From NCBI GenBank assembly GCA_041690355.1, contig JAWLHK010000002.1:186001-250000 (forward strand): 64,000 bases of DNA, written 5' to 3'. Shown one piece after another: positions 51,678 to 60,900 of the stretch. Below the pieces are notes generated by a model that saw only the letters and a list, made by a program, of their open reading frames with translations, was not told the DNA's origin and made no database searches. Every line of letters begins with the position of its first letter. Position 1 is the stretch's first letter. This DNA comes from JAWLHK01 sp041690355 [NCBI: bacterium] (GTDB lineage Bacteria; J088; JAWLBW01). A program made the translations under genes and the position numbers.

Positions 51678-53159
51678 ATGAGCGTCGTCGCCCTTTCTTT
51701 TCTTTCCTTTCTGGCCGCCATCACCCTTCTCGGCGCCGCCTCGGTGTTCCGGTCGAAGAAGACGACCGACGACTACCTTCTCGCCAGCCGCAGCGTCGGC
51801 CCCGGCCTCACGGCCCTGTCGTCGGTCGCCACGAACAACAGCGGCTACATGTTCGTCGGCCTCGTCGGTTTCGCCTATGCGAGCGGACTCGCCGCCATGT
51901 GGCTGCAGGTCGGCTGGATTCTCGGCGACATGGTCGCCTGGGCCTGGCTTCACCGGCGTGTGCGCGAGGAGTCGGGACGCCATGAAACCGCGACGCTCCC
52001 CGCGCTGCTGGGTACGAGCCGGCACGGCCGGCGGCAGCGCAGCGTCACGGTTGCCTCGGCCCTGCTTACGCTGGTTCTGCTCGCCGCCTATGCCGCCGCG
52101 CAGCTCAATGCGGGGAGCAAGGCCCTGAACGTGCTTTTCGGCTGGGACTACGCCGTGGGGGCCGTGATCGGCGCCGCCATCGTCGTCGTCTACTGTTTCG
52201 CCGGCGGTATCCGGGCCTCGATCTGGACCGACGCCGCACAGTCGGTCGTCATGTTTCTGTCGCTCGCTGCGCTGTGCACCGTCGCGCTCGTCGAGGCGGG
52301 GGGCCCCGCGGCACTCTTCGCCCGGCTGCAAAGCATTGATCCGGCCCTCGTTACCTTGTTCCCCGAGCAGCGCCTCTTCGGCTTCGCCCCCTGGTTTCTC
52401 GGGTTCATTTTCGGCGGCTTCGGCGTCATCGGCCAGCCGCACATTCTCGTGCGCACGATGGCGCTGCGCTCGGCGAGCCTGATACCTCAGGCGCGCCGAA
52501 TCTACTTTCTCTGGTTCATCCCCTTTTCAGCCTTCTCGGTGCTCGTCGGGCTGAGCGCGCGCGCGCTGCTCCCCGAAGCGGGAACCGGGGCCTTCGATCC
52601 CGAGCTTGCGCTGCCGCAGCTCGGCATGTCGCTGCTCGCGCCGGTTGCGGTCGGCTTTCTCCTGGCCGGCCTCTTTTCGGCGACGATGTCGACGGCCGAT
52701 TCCCAGATTCTGGCCTGCTCTGCGGCGCTCACGCACGATCTGGCACCGCGCCTCGGGCGCTCGTATCTCATGACCAAACTGGGCACGCTGCTGATTGCCG
52801 GCGGCGCGCTCGCGATTGCGCTCGTCGGCCCCGACAGTGTCTTTCTTCTCGTGCTCATGGCCTGGTCGGCGCTGGCGGTAAGCCTGGGCCCGGTGCTTCT
52901 GCTGCGCCTGCTGCGCTGGCCGCTCGGACCGCGCCTCGCGATTGCGGTCATGGCCGCGGGGCTCGTCGGCGCCATCGGCTGGAAGTACGGACTGGAGCTC
53001 GACGGCGCCGTCTACGAGATTCTGCCGGGGCTCGTGACGGCATTCGCCGTGTACGCCTTCGCCTATCGGATGGGATGGGATCTGGAAGACGGGCCGCCCG
53101 AGGGAGCGCATGCGCCGGACGAGGCAGCCGCGAAGGCCCCGGGTCTGGAGGTCGGCTGA
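51678..53159 (+). CDS. Sodium:solute symporter (SSS family, PutP-like)
   Basis: 493 residues, about 12-13 transmembrane helices. Family features: DDYLLASRSVGPGLTALS near the start with SSVATNNSGYMFVG, and the sodium-site region GLFSATMSTADSQILACSAAL. The closest pattern is the proline/pantothenate branch. Its substrate cannot be named from sequence alone. AAGGAG is upstream. It follows phoB by 88 nt; a 6-bp CCTGAC...GTCAGG hairpin lies between them, and no Pho box was seen. Confidence 0.9.
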   Translation: MSVVALSFLSFLAAITLLGAASVFRSKKTTDDYLLASRSVGPGLTALSSVATNNSGYMFVGLVGFAYASGLAAMWLQVGWILGDMVAWAWLHRRVREESGRHETATLPALLGTSRHGRRQRSVTVASALLTLVLLAAYAAAQLNAGSKALNVLFGWDYAVGAVIGAAIVVVYCFAGGIRASIWTDAAQSVVMFLSLAALCTVALVEAGGPAALFARLQSIDPALVTLFPEQRLFGFAPWFLGFIFGGFGVIGQPHILVRTMALRSASLIPQARRIYFLWFIPFSAFSVLVGLSARALLPEAGTGAFDPELALPQLGMSLLAPVAVGFLLAGLFSATMSTADSQILACSAALTHDLAPRLGRSYLMTKLGTLLIAGGALAIALVGPDSVFLLVLMAWSALAVSLGPVLLLRLLRWPLGPRLAIAVMAAGLVGAIGWKYGLELDGAVYEILPGLVTAFAVYAFAYRMGWDLEDGPPEGAHAPDEAAAKAPGLEVG

Positions 53160-53184
53160 GCGGGCGTACCGGAGGGCCGCCTGA

Positions 53185-53210
53185 TAAAATGGCAGATCTA
53201 TGAAGATCTG
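53185..53210 (+). promoter_or_regulatory. Start-codon hairpin and -10-like box before the CsgG-like gene
   Basis: TAAAAT (53185-53190) is a possible -10. CAGATCT (53193-53199) and AGATCTG (53204-53210) form a 7-bp stem with the four-base loop ATGA, so the start codon at 53200 is displayed in the loop. No Shine-Dalgarno is present. Confidence 0.55.
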
Positions 53211-54828
53211 GCTAGCGCTCGGAATCGTGGCGGCGACCCTGGTTGCAGGGGTGGCCTGGTGGATGACTCGCACCGAGGCCGGCCCTGCGTCGCCGCAGGT
53301 CGCAGCGACCCGCGCAGCGAAGCCGCCGGAACCCGTCCCGGAGCCGGCTGCAGAGCGCGTGGCGCGAGCAGAAGAAAATGTTCCGCTTGCACAGAGCCGG
53401 AGCGAGCCTGCCCCGGCGCCCGCCCGCGCCGCAGTGCCGGCACGCCCCGAACCGGCCGCCGGGGACGAGTCCGATGCGGCGCCGGTCGTGCGAGCGGAAA
53501 TGCCGGAAGGTGGCGGACCCGACACGACATCGGAACCGGCCCCGCCACCCGCCGCCGAACCGCTCCCGGAGGTTGCCGCCGCGCCGGAGCCAGCGGATCC
53601 CGAGCCGGAAGTAGTCCCCATCGCCGCCAACGCGCCCTCCAGCCCCGCCGGCGGCCACCCGGAACTCGCTGGCGAAACGGCTGAGGAATCGGTTGCGGAT
53701 TCGGCCCCGAGCGCGCCGGCCCCCGAGACGCACGCACTCGCATCTGCGCCCGCTGCTCCGCCTGCTCCGGCGGAGCCCGCTCCCACTGCGGCAGCTCCCG
53801 CTTTTGAGCCGGAGTCTGTCGCGGTCGCAGCAGACCCCGAACCGGAAACCCTGGCCCAAGCGGAACCTTCTCCCGTGCCGGTCGCAGGCGCGCAGGCCGC
53901 CGCCGTCCCCGAGACCTATGCCGCCGCCGAATCCGAGCCGGTCGCCGCGGCTCCGTCCGCCGTTCCCGTCGTCAGCACGCGCCACGAGTCCATCGAAGAG
54001 GCCATGCAGTCGGTGGCCGGCGCCATGGCCGCCGAGATCGGGCGTGACCGGGTACTCGCCGTCACGAAGCTGGCCCAGCTCAGCCCGGGGGTGCGCCGCA
54101 ATGAAACCGGCGCCATGGCCGCCGAACTGCTGACGACGGCACTCGTCAATCGGGGCGAAACGCGCGTCGTCGAGGAGGCGCAGGTCGAGCGCATTCTCGA
54201 AGAGACCCAGCTCGGCGGCCTGGGGCTCACGCAGACCGACAACGCCTCGAAAATCGGCCAGATGCTCGGTTCCGACGCCGTCGTGGTCGGTTCGGCCCGT
54301 GACGAGGGTGACGACATCATCGTGCGCACCGAACTCGTCGACAGCGGCGCACCGCTCCCGCGCAAGATCTACGAACTGCGCTTCCCGGCGCCCAAAGCGC
54401 CTGAAGCCTCCGCGGCCGAACTGACCGAGAGGCTTGTCGTCAGGACGAAGCGCGACGCCCTGTTTCGCTCGCTGGTGGTCCCCGGCTGGGGCCAGTTTTA
54501 CAACGGCGACGTCGCCAAGGGCATCATCGCGCTGACCTTGACCGGCACCTTTCTCGGGGCCTCGCTGTACGAGTACAACCAGTTCACGCTTGCGCGCGAT
54601 CTATATTACGACGCGAGTTCGGCTACCGAATCCAACGCCGCCTGGTCGCGAGCCGAAACGCACAAAACCGGCGCGTTCGTGTTCATCGGGCTCACGGCTG
54701 CCTGGTGGGGGATCGTGGCGACTGAGGCGTACGTGAACGGCACCGACACGCGCCCCGCCGAGCTCCGCCTGACCCCCACACTGGGCTCCCGAGGCGAACC
54801 GGGCATCAGCCTGGCCTGGCGCTGGTAG
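53200..54828 (+). CDS. Membrane-anchored protein with Ala/Pro-rich linker, CsgG/FlgO-like domain and DUF5683-like C-terminus
   Basis: 542 residues. An N-terminal membrane anchor (LALGIVAATLVAGVAWWM) is followed by about 230 residues of Ala/Pro/Glu-rich linker. The domain at about 265-390 resembles the CsgG/FlgO lipoprotein-type fold: VLAVTKLAQLSPGVRR, MAAELLTTALVNRGETRVVE, IGQMLGSDAVVVGSA. The C-terminal part (about 410-510) has LFRSLVVPGWGQFYNGDVAK and two hydrophobic helices, as in DUF5683/TM2-like proteins. The linker could span the periplasm. Function unknown; possibly envelope assembly or secretion. Confidence 0.72.
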   Translation: MKIWLALGIVAATLVAGVAWWMTRTEAGPASPQVAATRAAKPPEPVPEPAAERVARAEENVPLAQSRSEPAPAPARAAVPARPEPAAGDESDAAPVVRAEMPEGGGPDTTSEPAPPPAAEPLPEVAAAPEPADPEPEVVPIAANAPSSPAGGHPELAGETAEESVADSAPSAPAPETHALASAPAAPPAPAEPAPTAAAPAFEPESVAVAADPEPETLAQAEPSPVPVAGAQAAAVPETYAAAESEPVAAAPSAVPVVSTRHESIEEAMQSVAGAMAAEIGRDRVLAVTKLAQLSPGVRRNETGAMAAELLTTALVNRGETRVVEEAQVERILEETQLGGLGLTQTDNASKIGQMLGSDAVVVGSARDEGDDIIVRTELVDSGAPLPRKIYELRFPAPKAPEASAAELTERLVVRTKRDALFRSLVVPGWGQFYNGDVAKGIIALTLTGTFLGASLYEYNQFTLARDLYYDASSATESNAAWSRAETHKTGAFVFIGLTAAWWGIVATEAYVNGTDTRPAELRLTPTLGSRGEPGISLAWRW

Positions 54829-54850
54829 ACCGGGTCTTTCTCGTACCGAG

Positions 54851-54893
54851 AGCGGGTTTCTTACGGGGAACCCGCTTCTTTTTTTTCTTGTAC
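54851..54893 (+). terminator. Terminator after the CsgG-like gene
   Basis: AGCGGGTT pairs with AACCCGCT across a 10-nt loop, followed by TCTTTTTTTT. Confidence 0.9.
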
Positions 54894-54907
54894 AGGCCGC
54901 GCAGATG

Positions 54908-54943
54908 AAAAAGGCCCGGTAGACACAGACGTCTGCCGGGCCT
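54908..54943 (-). terminator. Terminator of the giant lipoprotein gene
   Basis: AGGCCCGG (54912-54919) extended by GAC/GTC pairs forms a 13-position stem with 54931-54943. On the minus strand it is followed by TTTTT (54912-54908). The plus strand also has a short T-run (TTTT near 54948), so it may work both ways. Confidence 0.85.
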
Positions 54944-54975
54944 CGGGTTTTCGAGCAGGCATGCGCCTGCCCGGC

Positions 54976-57900
54976 TTATTCCTGGATCACCTGTGACGGT
55001 CCGTGGGTTCCCGCGAAGTCGTAGAGCAACTTCAACTTCTGCGTGCCGCTCGTGTTGTCTACGTAGGTCGCGAACAGGCGGCCGTTACGGTCGACGGCAA
55101 GGGCGGGATGGTTGCCGATGTCGTTCGTGCTCGCATCCAGAACGACTTTGGCCCAGTACCCCGGGCGGTTGGTCACATACCAGAGGTCGTCGGAGCTGTC
55201 GTTGTAGTGAACGACGTGTACCTTGCCGTCTGCGTCGGCCTGAATGGCCGACTTCTGGCCGGCCTTGGTGCCGGTGTCGATGGTCGACCGCGACCACGTG
55301 CCGTCGCTCGCGCGGCTGGCATAGCGCAGCAGCGTATCGGTCGAGTCGTAATGGGCGATGTGTACCGTCCCTTCCGGCGTAACGGCGAGGCTGGCACGGT
55401 AGCCGAGATTCTTGTTCGACAGGCTTTGGCCGGTTTCCACCGTCCACGTCGTACCCTCCAGCATCGCCAGCTCGAGCGTCGCTTTGCCGTTGGCATTCAT
55501 CCCCCGGTAGGTAACGTAGAGCTTCCCGTTTCCGTCGATGCGGATGCCGGTGCGCTGCACGTAGCTCCCTTCGTCGGCGACATCGACGGTATCCACGTCA
55601 GAACGCGCCCAGAAGCCGTCCTTGTTCGTGACATACCGGATGGCGTCGTTGCCGCTGCCGTCTTCGAAGTAGTAGACGGCGTGCACTTTTCCGCCCGCAT
55701 CGACCGCCACGGATGCGCCGATGCCCGAATCGTCGACCGATTCACGGGTCTCGACCGTCCAGGCTCCGAACGTGCCCGTGGCGTAGCGCAGGTCGTTGTT
55801 GTCGTCGTCGTAGTAGAACATGTGCACGGTGCCGTCGCCGGCCACGCCGATGGAAGGCCACTCCACATCGACAACCGTATCGACCAGTTCCGATCGCCAG
55901 AGGCCGTCGGGACGGTTGGTCGCGTACTTGAGCTCTCCGGTGTTGCCCCCGCCGTCGCGGAAGGCGATGTGGAGAAACCCGAGCGAATCGACCGCCACCG
56001 CCGTGTCGTCGACGGAGGTTGCCGCCGTCAGGTCGAGCTTGTGCGTGCTGTACTCACGCCAGCGGCTGAGTACCAGATCGCCCTCGACGGCATCGTAATG
56101 GGTCGCGAACAGGGCGCCCGTGGTGTCGACGGCCAGCGAGGCGAACAAGCCCACCGAAGGCCGGTCGTCGAGCGTGCGCACGACCCAGCTGCCCGAAGTA
56201 TTCGTGGCGTAGCCGAGCCCCGCCGACCCGTTCAGGTAGGCAACGTGAACCCCGGTGGCGCTCAAGGCGAGCGAGGCATAGGCGCCCACGTCGGCTCCGC
56301 CGGTCGTCGTGATCGTCGTCAGCGTCCAGGCGCCGGGCGAGCCGCTCGCGTACTTGAGCTGGTCGGCGGCGCCGTTCTCCTTGAAATAGGCGATGTGCAC
56401 CGTGCCGGCCGCGTCGACGGCCAGTGAGTTGAACTGACCGCTGTCTCCCGTGTCTACGGTGCTCGGCGCCGAAAAGGCCGCCGACCCGGTGACGTGCGTC
56501 GCGTAGCGGAGCTCTTTCGCCCAGACGTTGTGCCAGGTGACGTGCACGGTTCCGTTCCGGTCGACGGCAATGCCGGTCGTCGCGTCGGTAACCGGCTGCA
56601 CGGCGCCGACGTGGTCGATGCGGATGGGGCTGCCCCAGACGTCGTTAATCCTCGCGACGTAACGCGTCTCGGCCGTGACGCCGTAGGCGTTGTAGAAGCT
56701 GATGTAAACGTTCTGCCAGCGGTCGACCGCGATGGACGACCAGCGACCGGCATCGGTGGCCGCATCGGCAAAGGCGGTTTCCGAAACCCATCCGCCATCC
56801 TTGTTCGTGGCGTATTTGAGCGCGCCGTTGGTCTGATCGTAGTAGGCAATGTGGGCGTTGCCGTACATGTCGACGGCAACCGAGCCGTACTGCCCCACGT
56901 CGCCGGCCGAATCGACCAGCGAGGCATCCCACGCGCCGGTGACATTGCTCATGTAGCGCAGGTCGCCCGCGGTCGCATCGTAGTAGGCGATGTGGATGCC
57001 GCCATGCGGATCGAGAGCGACGGCACTGTCGGCGCCGACGTCGTTCAGCGGATCGAGCGTCAGGTTGTCGTTGATTTCGAGCGGGAACCGGGAACGGTAG
57101 TTCAGAACGGAGCCTTCATTCGAAACGCGTACGTCAATCGACTCGTCGATCCAGACCGTGCCGACGGTACGGTCCCAGCTCGTGCTGCCCGCGAGCTGAT
57201 TGCTGAACGGGCTGCCGGTCGGGTACGGCTCGCCGTTGTGATAGGCCTGCGTGAGCGTTACGCCGGCACCCTGTTGCCCATATTCGTAGTGGTAGTTCGT
57301 GGCGTTGCGTACCCAGGTCAACCGCTCTGCCGGCCGGATCGGCGTGATGCTGAGCGTGTCGGAAACCGTGGAGGCATTGCCCAGGTCGTCATAGGCCTGC
57401 AGCTGATAACGATGGACGAGGCCGAAGTAGGCCTCGTCGGTCGTATCGCGCCAGGTCGTCGGGCAGGGGCAGACCGTGTCGACAAGCGTCAGGAACGCAC
57501 CATCGACCCCATCGACCTGGCGGCGAAGCACGATGCGCTCGAGATCGGCGGCCGCGGGAACGGTGAGGGCCAGCTCGATATCCTGATCCTTCATTTTGTA
57601 ACCGTCGCCGTCCATGTCGGCGAGGGCGATCGACGGTTTTCCCGGCGGGGTCTGGTCGAGCGTCACACTTGCGCTGACCGCCGCGGCGATTTCGTTGCCT
57701 GCCGCGTCGCGGGCGCGCGCATAGAGTGTTTTCACTCCGTCACCCGCGGCAAGGGCCCACCCGACGAGCGAAGTTGCGGGGAACCAGGTGGCGCCGCTGA
57801 ACGTGCTGCTCGTGCTGAGCTGAAGCTCGGCCACGTCGGTCGTTGCGTTGACGAAGGTCACGTCGACGTTGAGCGCGGCCGTGCGGCCGGCGAAAACGCT

Positions 57901-60900
57901 GGCGCCGGTGATATCGATGGCGAATCCCGGCGACCAGAACTGGCTGTCGACCGTGATGTCGTCATGTACGCATGTCGAGACGTTGCCGGCCGCGTCCTGG
58001 AATTCCGCATAGACCCGGCGGAGCCCCTGCGTCGTTCCCAGATCGAGCGTGGCGCTCGTATCGTAGGCAACCCACGACCCGATGGCGCAGCCCGCCTGCG
58101 AAAAACGCATCTGCACGGCGTTGCCCCCCGCCGAGAAGGTGGCCACGACCGAGGCCGGCGCATTGGTCGCCGTCGCGCCGCCGTTCAGTACGATGGAGAC
58201 CGGCGTCGGCGCGAGCGTGTCGACCTCGACGGTCGAGAACGTATCGATCGCGTGCCCCGCATTGTCGAGCAGGCGCACGTATACAAACCGGATGCCGTCG
58301 CCCGGTGCGAGTGTCCACGCGGTGACCGCAGGACTGTACGGGATGGGGGCCTGCGCAAATGTGCCGTCGTTGCTGATCTGCATCCAGGCGGCGCCGGAGC
58401 CGAAAATCTGCAGGTCGACCTGGTTCGTGGTTGCGTAGGTTGCGCCTCCGTTGAGCGTCACGGCCGGAGTCTGGGTGAAGACCGGCGGCTGGGTATCAAG
58501 GGTGATCGAATCCCAGTATTCGCCGGTCACGTTGCCCGCTGAATCGCGGAAGCGCACCCCGACGCTGCGCACCCCGTCACCCGGGCCACTGGGCAGGGCG
58601 ACATCGAGAAAGGTGCGATACGATTCCCAGGCAGACCCCGAAAAGGTTCCGTCGAAGCCGATGATCATTTCCGTCGCGCCCGTGACCGACATGGCCAGGC
58701 TCACCAGGCTGCTGATCGTGTGCGTCGCTCCGTTTTCGACCAGGATGCCGCCCGCGTATGCTTCGGGAGCCTTGAAGTCGTAAAGAATCGAGTCGCTGAC
58801 CGGTGTGCTCCAGTTACCGGCCCGGTCGCTGAAGGTTGCGCAAACGAACTGCTCGGCCTCGACGCCTGCGCCATACTGCTCGAGCTGCCAGCTCAGCGAC
58901 GCGCCGAATGCATACTCCTGCCAGGCAAGTCCGCCCGTGTTGCACGAGGGGGCCGCGCCCAGGTTGGCGATGCGCATGCGGTCGAGCCCGCTGATGGTAT
59001 CCTGCCCGTCGATGGACAGGAGCACGTTTCCGAGCGGGTCCTTGGTCAGCGCCGGGCTTGTCCGGTTGATGATGAAGCTGGTAATCGACGGGGCGGCGCG
59101 GTCGAGGACGATGCTCGTCGACGCGGCGTCGGTTTCGTTGTTGGCCTCGTCATAGAATTTCACCGCAACCGTACGCGTGCCGTCGACGGCGTCGAGCGTC
59201 CACGGATACGTAGAGGCATAGGCAAGGTACGGCTCGGTGTCGAAGGCGCCGTCGTTCGAGATACGCATGCGCAGGGCGGTGGCGTCGCTTGCAGAGAGGG
59301 TCAGGCCCACCGAGGTGCTGGTCGTGAACGCGGCCCCCGAGTTGATGGCAATGGCGGGGCTGCCGAGCGCGGGCTTGGTGCCGTCGTAGTTGATGGCATC
59401 GGAATAGATGCCGGTTTCGTTGCCCGCCGGATCGCGGAACTTCAGATAGACTGTCGCCGTCAGACCACCCGTGTTGATGACGTGGGGGAACGAAGACTGG
59501 TACGTCAGCCACTGGGCGTTCGTGAAGAACGCATCATTCGCCACGAGCATCTGGCTGGCGCCGGAGACGTCGAGGGTCATCGTCACCTGTCCGCTGTTCG
59601 TATAGGCGGCGCCGCCATTGATGAGCGGTGTGGCGTTCGCGACGGGCGCCATCGTGTCGTACTGGATGGTGTCGGTGACGGGCGTGCTCCAGTTGCCGAG
59701 CCTGTCCTGGAAGCGGGCGCAGACGACGCGCAGCCCCTCCTGGTTCGCCCCCGTCGGCGCTGCGAGCGGCCAGGCCCCGACACCGCCGGCCGTGAACGAG
59801 AGCGTCGTTCCGGTGTTCAGCGTCGTCTCGTCGCAGGGGCTCCCCGCGTTGACGTTGACGAGCTGCGCCGCCTCCACCGACGTCGACAGGTCGAGAACGG
59901 TCCAGTTCAAGGGCACCGAACCGGAGAGGGCGCGCGTATGGTCCTTACCTCCGTCGATCGTGAAGTTGGTTACGACCGGCGGCGTGGAATCCAGCAGTAC
60001 CGACGCCTGCACGGCCTGCGAATAGTTGCCGAGGCTGTCCTGAAAGCGGGCATACAGGTTCTTGACGCCGTCGCCGCTCGAGAGCGTGTAGGGGAAGTAG
60101 TTGGCGACACCCGGAGACACGGGCAGCGTGGTCGGATTGAAGAAATTCAGGTTGTTCGCAATCTGGACGTTGACCGCGTTGTCGGCCGACACGACGACGG
60201 TGATGTTCGGCGAAGCCGTCTCGGTGGCCGTAATGCTGAGGTTGGGGTTCGTGGGCCCCGCCGTCTTGATGCGCACGGTAATGGGTCCTACCGTCAGCGT
60301 GTTGCCGGCCGCGTCGAGAATCCGGGCCCAGGTCTGGCGATCTTCGCCTTCGGCGTTCGTGGGGGCGGGCACGTACCAGAGCCGGCGTCCGCTGTAGGCA
60401 TACTCTTCGGTTGCCGAGGCAAGAAACGATTCGGACGAGCTGTACTGGACGAAGAGCGGGTTTGCGTCGGTGACCTTGAGATACAGGTAATAGTACAGGT
60501 TGTTGGTCTGCGTGATCGTGGCGCCCCCCTGATCCTGGGCCTCGAACGCAGACTCGAGAACGGGCTGGGAGCGGTCGAGTGTGATAGGACGCGGGGTGGC
60601 GCTCGTGACGTTGCCGGCCGCGTCGCGCAGCTGAACGTAGACGGTGTAGTCGCCGTCAACGCCGGCAAGCGTCAGGTTGCGCACGGGCGTGAACGGCTGC
60701 CAGGTCGCGTCGCTGAAATCGGACAGCTGGCTGATGCGCATCTGCATGACGTCGCTCGCCAACACCTGAAGCGAGAGATTTTCGTTGTTGATGTACTGCT
60801 GGCTGGCCACGAAACCGCCCCCCTGAATCTGGACGTACGGCGCGGGTGGCGGGGTCTTGTCCAGCACGAGATTCAGCGAGCGGACGAGAGACAGGTTGCC

